From Straminergon stramineum (lineage: Eukaryota > Streptophyta > Bryopsida > Hypnales > Calliergonaceae), in the NCBI GenBank assembly GCA_963920665.1, contig OY987265.1, forward strand, positions 4,655,001-4,719,000: a stretch of DNA of 64,000 nt, in the 5' to 3' direction. Below, piece by piece: positions 22,976 to 36,131 of this stretch. A model generated the notes under the pieces. That model did not search any database. It saw only the letters and a list, made by a program, of their open reading frames with translations, and was not told the DNA's origin. Made by a program: the position numbers and the translations under genes. Numbering within the stretch: position 1 is the first letter of the stretch; every line of letters begins with the position of its first letter.

Positions 22976-23722
22976 CCGTGTTAGAGGGCCCAAGCAAGAT
23001 GCGGATTGAAGGGTCAACAATCATTGGATCACTCCATTTGACACCTTTTCAAGGGCTGTACAGATAACTTGAAAGCATATTCAATTCTTTTAAATTCTTT
23101 TTTGAAACACATGGACCATTCCCATTGAAGCACATCCAATTTTTTTTTTATGTCTGCTTGGGTTCTTGCTTGCTTGCTTACGTTCCTGCGTTGTTGTTGA
23201 CCTGCCAAAGTTAGCGCGGGCTGTCCTTGGCATGCTGTTATTCGGTTGCCTTTGGCATTGGAATAGCATAACTTAGAATTGTTCCTGTGGTGTCCAAAAG
23301 AGAGAAAATAATACACTTCCAATTCAATCAGACATTCACACCGGTCCTACTAACGCGGTCCAACCCATTTTCGAACTCAAGAACAAATCATGACATTGTT
23401 CCTTTGACACGGCTTGACATGTTCGTGGTATACAAGGCAACCCCTTTCCAATCACCCCTCATTTTCTCTCCGTAGACTATTTTTCTTTTCAATCAGGTAG
23501 TGAGTGGTGATTAATTATGGCACACCGGGAAGTGTGATGCATCACATTATGATTGACTATAGGACTATCAATATTGCAACCTACTTTTTGGTCGATTTCG
23601 CAACCAGCCCTTAGTTGGAAATAGGCAAACTTGTATGACCAATATGGGTTGAACATAATCTTGAGCTATAAAAATCATGATGATTATATTTTGAGAAATA
23701 AAATTTTGGAAAAATATGGAAT

Positions 23723-23746
23723 CCCCCCCCCCCACACACACACACA
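23723..23746. repeat. poly-C followed by (CA)n microsatellite
   Basis: Eleven C followed by about seven CA units. Confidence 0.9.
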
Positions 23747-23749
23747 ACT

Positions 23750-24991
23750 TCATTTTTGTACATGGGAAAATTTTCCCACTCAAGAATCCCACACTCTTTA
23801 TATGTGTAATTGCTTAAGTGGTTGGAAATGGGTTGTATGCCCTATTCCTTGTGTGAATTCCCATGCACGTATCGACTTAATAATGGAGCATTCATATGTT
23901 GACCGTCTTTGTGGATTGCATGAGAAGTAGAATTTGTTTCCCTTCATATTAGGTAACATCACCTAATTGTGACTCTTGTTTGAAAGATCGATTGTCCCAT
24001 CTACTAGATTCTTGCATGAAATTTACAACTATGTATATGAGAACCTTGGGTTGATTTTAGATTTATCTATTTTCAACATTTTGAAAAATCATAGTGCATT
24101 GATATGGTGTCCAAAAATTCATTCTAAGAATCCCTTGCAACTACAAGCAAGATCCAACAAAAACTTTTAGTGTTCATTGATAGAAACCATGTTCAAGCCC
24201 TAACTCTAATGTATTTAGGTGTTGTTATCACAGTGGAGAGTACATGCCAAGTTAAGTTCACAACCATCATGAAGGTACAAACATTTAGATTTCATTTTGT
24301 AGCTAGATGTATAATGGTCTTTGTCCCCAAAAGGACTATTGAGCTCATTTTAAGTTTTTTGAGAACTTGGGCAAGCTTTGTTGGCTTCCGAATTTGAAAA
24401 TTTTGCATGAATTTTATTGGATGGATGCTAATCATCCTAATGTATGTGTCAAGCCTTGTTTCACATCATTTTGATAAATTTTGCAAAAGTGAAAAGATTT
24501 TTATTTGGGATGATGTACTTGAACAAGTTAAGCAACTTTAGGATCCTATGGTTGGATATGCTAAAAACAATATAGATGAAGATTTTAATTAGCCCTACTT
24601 TGGATACAAGTATTTTGAAGCAATTGTGGACTTCAAAACACCATGAGACTTTAGGACTTAATTCATACAAGCCCAAGGTTAACTTTTGAGCAATGTTTGA
24701 TGAAATCAATACAAGAATATTTCTACAAACATGCAATTGATAGATTTTTCTTTTATGGTATAAGAAATTGCATAGTTGCTACAAAATCTTGAGATGGGAC
24801 AAATGTACATATAGTTCTAGATGAATAAAGATTTTCCATGTTTTTCATGTTTTTTTCATGATGTGGATGTTAATATCTCATCACATGAATGAAGATTGTT
24901 TTTTTGCACTACCCAAAATAAGTGAAATACAAACCCTTTCGCAAGCTATGAAAGTGGTTGAGTGAAGATATTTTAAAATGCATTAAATTAG
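23750..24991. other. AT-rich spacer
   Basis: Short open frames occur (for example around 24170-24397), but none resembles a known family or shows supporting splice context. Confidence 0.35.
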
Positions 24992-24995
24992 TTAA

Positions 24996-25502
24996 ACCCT
25001 AAGGACTCAAGGATTTTGGACAAAAAACAAATATATTATACAAGTTCCATAATTTTTTTGAAGTTTGCATCAAAATACAATGATACATAAAGAGTAGAGA
25101 GTATTTACATGGTCAAAATTTTAAAACTCATTGTAGATTTTATTCAAATGAATTAAAAGTTTTAACTTCAAAAATTCATTAAATTTATAATTTATATTTT
25201 TGCATTGGAAATTTGTATAATTGGTCAAAATTGTAGTTTTAATTGATTTTGCAAAAATGGCATCAACTTTAGTAATGAGAACATAAGCACTTTCTCCAAA
25301 GAGTAAATATATTAACTTCTGGACAAATATTAAACACTTTGTACTATTTTCCTTATAAATTTTTTCTTAGTAATAGGAGTGATCTTTGTTCTTAATATAA
25401 AAATAAAAAACAAGCCAATTTAGTAAGGAGAAAAAATATGAATTTTTGATTTCTTAAATCTATTTTTGATTAAGATAAAATGGTTGATTAGGTCTTTAGG
25501 AG
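24996..25502. mobile_element. TTAA element, family C degenerate copy (507 bp)
   Basis: TTAA at 24992-24995 and 25503-25506. Ends are ACCCTAAGGACTCAAGG and GGTCTTTAGGAG. Strongly AT-rich body. Confidence 0.65.
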
Positions 25503-25506
25503 TTAA

Positions 25507-27164
25507 ATTGCTTTCCTTGTAAGTTGAAAGTGATTTGCACCACTAGCTTCAATCATAGTTGTTTTCAGAGGTACTTCACACTATGGCCAAAGGTTGAGAG
25601 GCCATGGTTTTCCACCAATCACATTTCAAGAAACCAAGTCCAAAGGCCATTGCCCTCCAAACTACCTACATGGCAGAAAATTGCCTACATGGCAACAAAC
25701 TATCACAAGAAGTTAGGCTCAGCTAAAAATGGGGACCCAAACTATGGTTGAAGGTCCATCAATTTTTTTCATTTAGGAATTAGAATGTAACAAAATCTCA
25801 ATTGTTAGATTGGTATGGTCTAGAATTTGGGCTTAGCCTTTAGAGGCTTCACACTATGGCTTGCCAAATGCTCCTATTACAAGAGAATTGAACCCATCAA
25901 GGGGCTTTGAGTTTTGTTACTAATTTTAGTACTACTTGAAGTGAGTATGAGGTTATCCACATCCTCATTAGTGCCACCATGTAGGGCCACTAAAGTTGAT
26001 AGTGGACACTTGGCATGTGGAAATTGGTGGGGAGGCATGCACTAGCCATCATCCTTGACTAAACCAAGATATGTTAGAGATGGATTGGGTAATCATGACA
26101 AATGTTTGAGTCCATCATGCAAATCTTGGCCCAATTAGCGAGTTTAGAAGGGCTCTTTCCCATCCAAAATTTTGCATTACTAAGCAATCCCTTCTTGAGT
26201 TCAATTTTTTTCTAATGAATTCCAATATTTATTGCCTATTTATTGCCCATTTCTTTGGACCATCAACTAAATTTGGCCACTTAATCCCACAGCCTCTCAA
26301 CTTGGATGGCCATAGTATGAAGTGTCCCTTAGTTTCTTGTCAAAGAGATTAATAGAACAAATTGATCTTTAGGATACAAAATTAATTAGCATTATATATG
26401 CTTTCAAATCAACCAAAACCTACTAATATTTAAACTCCAACCACTAAAACATTTATTTCAATTAGTATGAGATGCACTAATTTGATTAAATTGCCTTTTC
26501 TTCGTGCAAGAAATCATATTATTTTATTTGTTTAGTGTTTGGTCTAAAAAAAAGGGAATCTCTTCTCTGTCCTGTAGTTATTTGAAATAAATATTATTTG
26601 AAGAATACTATCTTTATTTGTCCTAAAGTCATTTGAAATAATTTTTGTTTCAATTGAAAAATGAACTAAAAAAACAATCAACACATCTCATACTATTTGA
26701 ATTAACAAGTTTACTAGTTTAACCTCATCACAAACTCTGCTACATGCATAGCTCCACTCAAGGTATGGTAGAACCACCCATGGGCAATCTATAGGAATTG
26801 GAAAATTCAATAGAGAAGTGACTAATTTCTAACCATTAGGTCTTTGTTTCCAACCATCTTCTAACCATCAATGTCGTGATACATATACTTGGTTTTGAGA
26901 GCCAAAGTAATCTATGAGTAAACAGTTATGGAAGACTCGATGTGTTGAAGATGGGTCCATAACAACTCTTGACTACTAAAATTCATAGTAATTTCAATTC
27001 AAGGCTAAAAATTACCAAAAAAATTGCAATCCCTATGACTTCTATCTTTCCTTACAACAGAGAAAATTTACATTGCCTTCTATGCTCCAAATCATGCACA
27101 TAATGCTTAAGTGGTTGTTAATGGATGGTTCTACTATATTTGCACATTTGTTTTACATCCAAAT
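25507..27164. other. AT-rich spacer
   Basis: No gene, RNA or clear repeat boundary found. Confidence 0.35.
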
Positions 27165-27358
27165 CAACGTTTGGGATATTCTTAGAGTTTTACCAACTAT
27201 TTTCCAAGTCCACTTCTTTTCACTGTTTTCTTATTCTAAGCTGAAATTTTATAAATTTTTTCACCATTTTTTTTCCCAATGTTATCAAATTGCAACTGAT
27301 CATTTTCCCAATTCCACCAGCTAACTTTGAACTCCCCACTGCTTATTCCCTAACACTG
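27165..27358. mobile_element. family I MITE copy 1
   Basis: Begins CAACGTTTGGGATATTC and ends CTTATTCCCTAACACTG, an imperfect inverted repeat. The body matches the copy at 54259-54478 (for example TTTTCAAATTGCAACC-like and CCAATTCYACCARCTAAC blocks). Confidence 0.6.
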
Positions 27359-27930
27359 ACCAGAATTACCATTCTGAATAGTTCAGTAGGCTTTGACTGG
27401 AAGTCAAGGTTTACAACTGGAAACTTAAGGGTACGTAACTTCAATCTGTGCATCCAGTTTTAGCTCTGACGTGATTTAATAACTGGCTTTGCCGCACCAT
27501 GATCTGGAGATTGACTTCATGGCGCTGCTAAAGCCGCAGGCTTAAGCTTATGTGAGTTCGATCATTCGATCATTTCATCCCACAAATTTCTAAGTTGCCG
27601 TACCTTCTGACTAACTTAAGTGACTTATGACACTTGTTCTGGTCGCACTATCTCAGTGGCCGAATGACCAAAAAGATTTGACGAGATTAATGCGCAATGA
27701 CCTCCATGGGTACTGTACTTTCTGAAAATGGGCCAAAACTGGCAAGAATTTGAGCAATTTGTTTGCTCATTTTGGCTTGAGATTTTGTAACCATGGGTTT
27801 AGATAAGGTACTAGGAGGTCCACAAAGTGACCGTCTAAGAGCTAAAACTGAATTTTGGGGAGGTGAAACTTCTCAAAATATTTTTCAGTAAATTTTGTCA
27901 TGAAAGATAGTTGAAATTGGCATCTAACCC

Positions 27931-28110
27931 AAGTTGTTTCATATTTTTTTGGAGCTTAGTAGAATTAGTTATGAATTTTTGAAGTCGACATGGTATAGGG
28001 CTCTAAAATCGCCCACCTCTTCAAATGTAAATTTTTGATACATTCTTGTAAAGATGAAAAAGAAACATGTTCAAAAAATGTACATTTGAGGAGGTGGGCG
28101 GTTATAGAGT
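27931..28110. repeat. dispersed repeat J copy 1 with foldback
   Basis: AAGTTGTTTCATATTTTTTT and the following ~150 bp match 52921-53075. Within it, GCCCACCTCTTCAAATGTA and its reverse complement around 28077-28100 form a strong ~25-bp stem. Confidence 0.65.
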
Positions 28111-28479
28111 TTGAGTAGATTTTAAGACTCCTACCGTACTATAGTTCATACTGAGCGTGACTGAACATCTCCAAAAAAAATTTAGATTATTTGATTGCAC
28201 AATATAGTAGATATTTCGGTTCGAAGTTTTATTTGGGTCGATGGAGAAACATAGTAGTGCACTTTGAAGAAGCATATCTTAGTGATAATATTTTGAAATG
28301 ACAACCTTTTTGTGCTCAGTGAAAGATGAGAGAGTTCAGAATGTACATGTAAAATTTCACAATATATCATTTTGCAATTATTTGGTGGAGCTTGCAATGC
28401 AAGGTGGCACTAAAATGAGAGTAGTGTTTGTAAGAAAAAACAAGAATGGGCACAATTGTCTTCTCCTTGGTCTCCTTAA

Positions 28480-29439
28480 CCCATCAACGCCAAAGGCCCA
28501 AACAGCTCCAAAAACAACAGTCCTTTTGAAGTGTTATAAATATAAATTTTAATAAGTTATAGAGATCTCAATTGTACAATCTTGTAGTGAACTTGTTGTA
28601 GATGGCTTGCAACAAATTTGGTGTCATTTGACCGCATAGATTGAAAGATTATAATGTTTTAGTGTTGAAAAAGGATGCTGAAATTTTCCCAAAAACACAT
28701 TTGGAGGCGAAATTCGGTTTCTAAATCTACTCAAATGAAAAAACTTTAAACTATTAAGTGATTCAAAATCAGCATACAAATACATTAATGAAAAAAAATA
28801 TCATTTAATTGACACATTGTGTTTGCAAAATGGCTTTGAAATGTCTAAAAACAGCAAGAAAAGTTGCAAAAAACACATCAAAAACTGAACCTCCTCCTAC
28901 TAAAATGCTTCTCAGTCACTCATAACTTCTTAGATGGATATGAAATTTTGTACACACAAACTAGACAAGTATGCGCAACTTTTCCAAAAAACATTATTGG
29001 AAACAAACATTGTATGAAGAAGAAACAAGCCGCCGAAGTTCACTGTAATTCAAAAATGTCAGGATTTTGAACTTCGAATTGCTCTCAAACATTCTAAACA
29101 ACTTGGATTGGCATGAAAATTCTACCACAATAACTAGACTTCAAGGGGAACACAACAAAACAAATTTTCTTGAAAACGAACATTGGATGAAGGAGGTACA
29201 AGCCCCCGAAGTTGAAGCCATCAAATGTAGTTTGGTGAACTTGAATTGAACTTGTGAACTTCGATTGGCTTCCAAAAATTCAGTACATGTTGTATTGATC
29301 TGAAAATTTTATCACACAAACTAGAAGAGAGAGCGCAACTTTTCCAACAAGTTTTATTAGATTCGTACATCTGATGCAAAAGTTACAGGACTTTGAATTT
29401 GATCTAAGAACACTTTTCGTCCCCTTCAACGGTGAGGGG
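28480..29439. mobile_element. TTAA element, family A copy 2 (960 bp)
   Basis: TTAA at 28476-28479 and 29440-29443. The left end is CCCATCAACGCCAAAGG and the right end is CCTTCAACGGTGAGGGG. Nearly full-length match to 293-1229. Confidence 0.8.
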
Positions 29440-29443
29440 TTAA

Positions 29444-32327
29444 ATCTACCCTTTTTGAGGTGGGCAACAATTGGATTGGTTGGCTGACTTTTCAACCCAT
29501 GCTCAAGATGAACCAAAAAACATAAGTTATTAACTACACTATACCACTCAACTTTTAAAAATTCCACAAGGCAGAGTTTAATGAGGAATTTGATAAAACT
29601 ATCAATATTGGATTTCTAATACAGTCTATTTCTAGAAATAATTTTGCTAAAATAAATCAAAACTAGAGAAAGAACAACTCAAAAAAAGGGGAATAACTAG
29701 AAATATAGACACTTGGGTCATTAAAGGTTAATCAATGAAGACACTCCCGTAAAGCTCAAGGAGTTTATAATGACGGAAGAAATTCTCGCTCTTGCACCAT
29801 TTAGAACAAAACACATAATCATATGTATTTAGTTTTGGAATGTGAAATAATAAATATTAATTTGGCTATGAGTGTAACAACTAATCAATATGCAATGTTA
29901 TGATGAACGCTTTAGGGAGTTTTTTCATATTGATTTCATCAGTAACTCTCTTTCATTGGATATTTTCAATTATTTTTTCAAATAACCAACTCAATTATTG
30001 TCTCAATTTTTCTTTATAATTATAAATTCTCTTGAATTTTTTTGATTAATTTTCATCCTTTATGATATTTCCATTTAAAATTTTAGATATATTTAAAAAA
30101 ACTTATATCCACAATAAACTAATCACTAGTTTTCCCTAATTATTGTTTGTGGTGTCCATCAGTTGCAACTTTGAATTGGGCCATATGGCACAAGTTCAAG
30201 GATAATCCATATGGGGTTTTCACGATGATAGTATACCAAAAATATAGTCACCAAGAAGCAATTTCACAAATTTCACATTTTGACACTTTGATGTGAATTA
30301 TGGCCTTTACACAATAAAATGCTTATTTAGTTTGGATTCTATATTCAAGTATTGATTTCTATTTGTTCTCAAGACTTGATAATTTTCAACATCAAAAAAT
30401 CTACAAAACCTAGACCTTTTTATAGCCAATAATACTTCTGAAAATATGTAAATGTAGTAAAAAATAATATTTGCTTTTACAATGCAATGCTAAATATTCC
30501 CTCATATGTTGTAGTAGGAAAATAATTTTTTTTTTCAAGTCAATTTTTTTAATTCATCTATTTTTATGTATAATTAAAATATGAAAAAATTTCAAGCAAC
30601 ATTTTTAACACTTTGATTATATTAAAAACCTTTGAACATTTGGATCTAGAATTAATCTAATAATATAAGGTCTAGGTGCAATAAAATTCATCTTATATGC
30701 ATTTTTCCTATTTATTTGTGATGTAAGTCTCTTTTGAACTTCAAGTCAAAAGTAATTTTAAAGCAAATTTCAAAGAAGGTTTTTGAATCTCTAAATCTTT
30801 ATGATCCAACTCTTTTTCAAGCTGTTTTGCTAAAGCATAAAATTAAGGATTTTATAAGTCACTTTATAAGTCTTGTATTTTATATGATTCTACTACAAAA
30901 CTTGTTTTAAAATGACTATTTAGTTAATAATTTCTCTATTTGCACATTGTGCACTAAAAATATAGTCCTAGTTCTAAAGCCATTAGAGTATCATAGTGTA
31001 GAAATGCTAATATATGACATTCAAAGTTAAAATGTTGATTAATTGTAAACCCACTTTTAGTTATGAAAGACTTCAAACATTTATTGCCATTATAGCTCAA
31101 CAACTACTATGTATAGAGTCTACCATTTTTTGGATCACTTGTTTTTAGTCGTGCTTATTTTTTGTTCCATTTATAGATAAACACTCGACCTTTAAAGTAG
31201 AAACTCCCAAATGTGCCACTCACCTCCAAACACCATCTTCACTAGATGGACATCTACTTAATCAATATCTATTTCTCCTGAAGGAATGATTTTAGAAAAT
31301 TTACCACATTTTTTTTATCCTTCATAACTTTTGCATGGAATATCTAAATGAAGCATTGTCACAAAGTTCTATGAATAGGTTTGGAATAGCACATGGCCTT
31401 CATTGTAGAAATCCTTTGCATATAATTTCTTTATATTCTCAAATCCCCTAAATAGTCCTAAACTTATTCCCAAAACCATATTCTAAGATTCCCATAAAAA
31501 TATAGAAATTGCCATAGCTAGCTCCTACCTAGCATTAATGATGTACAATTACTCCAAATACCTTGAAACTTTGTCACAATGTAAATAAACTAGTCAAATA
31601 TCCACTTTTTAAATTTTCACCCAAATCCTAAGATATTATCCAATTTTGGTGAACATATTTCTACTATTGACTTTCTAACCCTTACCATAGCTAGCTTTGA
31701 TTGAGCATAAATGATGGACAATTGCTCCAAATATCTTGAAACTTCTTTACAATTTATATAAGATAGTAAAGTACTTCCATCTCAATTTTCATCTTGATCT
31801 AAGATATTTTCATCTTTAGTTGACATTTCCCTACTACTAACTTTCTAACCTTTCATGACTTCAACACTACAATTGCATTTTGTGCATATTTCATGGATAT
31901 TGATTCCATTGTAAAGAAATTTTAGATTAAAAGTATTAAGTAAAGGAAACTACCCTCTAAGTTTCATATCCAAATCACAAAAACTCAATAAGATTGAAGT
32001 TCACTAATAATCTCCTCTTGGTTGCCTTGGAATCTAAATGCTATCAATTTGAAGCTCATATCTTCTTCTCCATAATAGATATAGATATGAAATTTGGCAT
32101 TATGGTAGACCTACTATCCAAAAACTTAGATTCAAAAGTGTGCTTTGATCCAACAATTAATCAAAATACAATCTAAAATTCTTCACATCAATACATTTTT
32201 CAATAATAAATCACCAACAAACATACAACTTAATACCCAATTGCATCCTACACCTCAAACTATACTAAGAATAAAAAATAGGCAAGGGCTTGCCTTTAAA
32301 AAAGAAACCATAATCCATTAGGTGAAA
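29444..32327. other. AT-rich spacer
   Basis: About 2.9 kb of very AT-rich DNA without supported genes. GGGTCATTAAAGG followed by TTAA near 29725 resembles the right end of another TTAA element with no identified left end. Confidence 0.4.
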
Positions 32328-32635
32328 TTTGAGGGCTCCAAGAGCCCACAATTTATCTTGAGTTCCCAAGCTGTGGGAACTTGCCATAGCAGCAGCATGA
32401 TGTGGTACAGTCATTGTCACATCAAAAAATAATATATTAAAAAAAATTATTTTCTTGGATTTTTTTTAATTCAATTTTAATTTTATCAGTATTTTTTAGA
32501 TATTTTGGGGGATTTAAGAAAAAAAATTTGCCAAAAATTCAGAAATTCAACCCATTATGAGTTGGTTCCCAATTTCTGGCAACACAGGGAACAATGCAGG
32601 GAACAACCTTGAAACGAGCTCTTGGAGCCCTCAAA
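32328..32635. mobile_element. inverted-repeat element K (308 bp)
   Basis: Perfect 18-bp terminal inverted repeats: TTTGAGGGCTCCAAGAGC at the left and its reverse complement at 32618-32635. Internal pairing is weaker (GAGTTCCCAAGC with GGTTCCCAA). Superfamily uncertain because the flanks show no clear target duplication. Confidence 0.65.
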
Positions 32636-32806
32636 TGTCCCTTAATGCTAGGAGGCTATCCATTAGCTATCCCTACCCCCTTTACTCTAACATCAACCAT
32701 CAACGAATTGGTTATCAACCAACAACTAACAAAAAAAAGTTACAACAATTCCCTACATTACACACATCCTTTGACATACAATAATGCCTACATCAACCAG
32801 TAAATG

Positions 32807-32953
32807 CACCAGTAGAAAACTGTGTTGCCTTCACCTGTATTGTAGTTTTCTAAAAACTGCGTTATAGTTAATACAAATTTTGCGTTTGGGGGCAGAAAAT
32901 GGAAAATTGCATCACCTGAATTTTGTTGAAGGCAACGAAGTTTTCTACTAGTG
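32807..32953. mobile_element. CACTA-type MITE (147 bp)
   Basis: Left terminus CACCAGTAGAAAACTG and right terminus AGTTTTCTACTAGTG are inverted over ~28 bp through GTTGCCTTCA. The 3-bp duplication ATG is on both sides (32804-32806, 32954-32956). CACTA-like ends plus a 3-bp target duplication define a CACTA-derived miniature element. Confidence 0.85.
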
Positions 32954-32956
32954 ATG

Positions 32957-34175
32957 ACACACATTTCAACAATAATTTTGGTATACTAAAATCCTCTTTT
33001 AGTTTCCAACAAGAAAGTATAAAAGTTTGTTGAGTCTAAATATAGTAACTATGATATGATAGAAAATGTAATGCTTATGGGAAGTTTCTACTTTACTATT
33101 GATAGCTAACATATAATTGGGAACCGCAATAAACTATATCTAATTCAATACACTTCCACAAAATGTAAATACAAAAACAAAAAATAAGTCTTCCATTAAA
33201 TTTTTTTTCAATAAGTCTTCCATTTTTCTTCCTTTAAAAAATTGTTGAAAATATAAGATGGAAAAATTCAACATGCTTCTAAACTTTGAATTTACCATTG
33301 TTATTTCTTAATTCTAAGAAACTAGATAGAGTTGGTGTGCTCAACAAAGATTTTAAAAAATGCCTATGTTTTTTATGGACAACTAACAACTAAATATTCA
33401 TTTATATGAAGGTTCTATAGCTTTACAATTTGGGTTTTATAATTAAGATTGTAAAAAACAACTGGAATAATTCTAAGACATTAATAACCATGAATTTTAA
33501 TATATTTTACAAATTTTTGAATGAAAACCTACAAAATACATTGCAGATATTAAAAAATGGTATTTTTAAGGTTTCTTTTCTGAATTTGCTGAAACTACGA
33601 GATTTATGACATGCTAAAAGTTGCATGCATATACCATGTCTATTTTGTAGAAGAGTAGAATTTGTAGGACTATAATAAATAAATACAAAATTTACGATTT
33701 CGATGATTCAAATGATTAGAACATGCACTCTTTTTGTATATCAAAAATCACATTATTTAGATGATTAACCTGAAACATAATTTTAAAATAACTTATTTTT
33801 TATTTACAATAATTTTTTAAAAGATAAGTGCTTCAAATTTATAATTTTGATTCATAAGAAAGAAAATTTGGATTCAACTATATAGATATGATTTTGAGCT
33901 TCAAATCTACAAAAATATTTATGAACTTAATGCAGAGGACTAATTTTATCCTTATTGTAGGGCAGAAGCAAAGAAACGGAACACTTGTATTTTACTAGTG
34001 CATAAATTGCTTGCCCTATATAACTTTGAGTATAATTGAGAATAATTTTTAGGAAGTTTTCTCATTGTACTTGAATTTCATACTTGAAGTGGACGGTATC
34101 TTATACAAGGCAATCATTATTTTTGTGAAATTCTTCTGCAACAATTTCTTTTTTAAATTTCTAATCCATCACATT
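32957..34175. other. AT-rich spacer
   Basis: No supported feature. Confidence 0.35.
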
Positions 34176-34179
34176 TTAA

Positions 34180-34776
34180 CCCCTAAAGTCCCAAGGCTAT
34201 TTTTCTGTCAAAAACCACTCAAAACTTCTAATTTGGCTACATTCACCCAAGAAAACAAAAAAAATATTTTTCTTAAAATCTAACCATAGGATCTTGTACT
34301 TCAATAGTCTCAAATCATGTCGTAAGAATTTCATGAAGTTTGGCTGTACGTATTGGAAGATATTAGCATTCAAAGTTGGAAAACAATTTTTTTGAACTCT
34401 AGCCTTCAATTTCAGATGATTTTGACTTTCATTTGTGAAAAAATTTGTGCTATAGACTTTGAATTTAAACTTTTTTGTGTTGAAGAATTGAGTTGAAAAT
34501 CTAGTAAATCTTAAAAAAAACAAAAAAAACTTGATTTTCATTCTTAAAAAAAATGGTAAGTAGAAGTAGGTCCAAGATTAAAAGAAAAACTAAATCGTTA
34601 ATAGCTCTAAGATGGGATTGAAATACAATAATCCCAATGGGTTGATATATTCTCAAAAAGCTAATTTATTTTTATATCTTCAGAAAAAATTTCAAGAAAT
34701 CATGATGAGTATTGAGATTGTAGAAGCTTGCCCAAAATCCATTTTGTCCCTTGAGGGTACAATGGGACTTTAGGGG
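34180..34776. mobile_element. TTAA element, family C copy (597 bp)
   Basis: TTAA at 34176-34179 and 34777-34780. Ends are CCCCTAAAGTCCCAAGG and ATGGGACTTTAGGGG. The CACTCAAAAC and TGTCCCTTGAGGG blocks match other family C members. Confidence 0.85.
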
Positions 34777-34780
34777 TTAA

Positions 34781-35605
34781 ATTTGAGATTTTAAGGGGTA
34801 GGGATAATACTTTGAAGTAACTATCTAAAACAATGATTCACATTTGGAAATTTCGACGGCATCTTCTTCCACTAGGATTGCACTATATTTTATGACTAGG
34901 ATTCTAAAATAATAATTTCAAGTTATTCTCTACATGGATGCAAGGAAGGCTCTTTTGTACTTGCATTTTTGATAAAAATATTTTTTAACAAATTATTTTT
35001 TAGGATCTTGCCTTCATCAAATTGTTAAAATAACAATTTTATTTCTTTATTTTTCAAAAAAAAATTCTATTATCTTAACAGTTTAAACATTGAAGCATAT
35101 ATTTTCATGAAATTTTTTATTAGTATTTCTTGTGTATAACTTTTAGTATAAATTTTTTCTAGTTGTAAATCTTGGAAATACATTATTTATAGTGTTATAA
35201 TAATTATCCATTATATATACATATATTTTTCAAACATCCATAGTTTTATTGAGTATGGCTTTCAAGTACAATAAAATCAATAGGTATTTTATGCTTTCAC
35301 ACTCTAATTTAACTTAGAAAGAGTGGAAAATCAAAACTTTGTAAGAAATCTATAATTTTTGAATTTTTTTAACACATCTAAAAAGAAAAGATATCTCTTA
35401 TTTATAGGCAAATTAGAGATGAAGGTGTACTCAACACTTACCCAATAATACCAAAAACATTTGAATTTGTTCTTTTTTTTATTGTTGGATTTATCTTCTT
35501 ATGTTGTATAGTGCCCATATAATTATGGTCACTTGTGTACTTGTAGGTTAAAGGAACAATTTATGTTCCTCCAACATTATGTTTTTCAAGCTCATCGATT
35601 CATAT
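34781..35605. other. AT-rich spacer
   Basis: Nothing recognised. Confidence 0.35.
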
Positions 35606-35609
35606 TTAA

Positions 35610-36127
35610 TAACTAAAGGACCAACATAAGTTTTAGGTAGAAGTTGCCCAAAACAAATACTTTCTAGTACATTAAGAAAAAATGGATCTTCTTTTCAAAA
35701 TTTAGTGTAAAATATTGTAGAAGGCTACTCTAAGAATGTATAAATTTTTTTCCAAAAATCATTGGCTATGTAGATTGGAAGAAAAAATTATTTTTCTAAG
35801 AAGATACTCAAATTGCCCCCAAAACAAGATTGTCTATAATTTTTACATCACTAATCCAAATACAATCTATACGAAACAAAGTTAAAAATTTTTTTTATTA
35901 TAAGTTTTTGCAGGATTTTTTTCTTGACTGTCAAACTTAAAATTTGGGCATATTGTGCCATAACTTTGGCTTCTTGATATTGATTGAAGTAAAAATGACA
36001 ATCCCACAAAGCTAACGTGTTTTTCTATCTTCACAAAAAGTTTAAAAAAATCAAGACAAATATTGAGTCTATAGGAGCCTACCCAAATTGCATTTTGCCC
36101 TTCAAGGTGACAATGGGACTTTAGGGG
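35610..36127. mobile_element. TTAA element, family C copy (518 bp)
   Basis: TTAA at 35606-35609 and 36128-36131. The left end TAACTAAAGGACCAAC is diverged; the right end ATGGGACTTTAGGGG is identical to that of the copy at 34180-34776. Confidence 0.75.
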
Positions 36128-36131
36128 TTAA

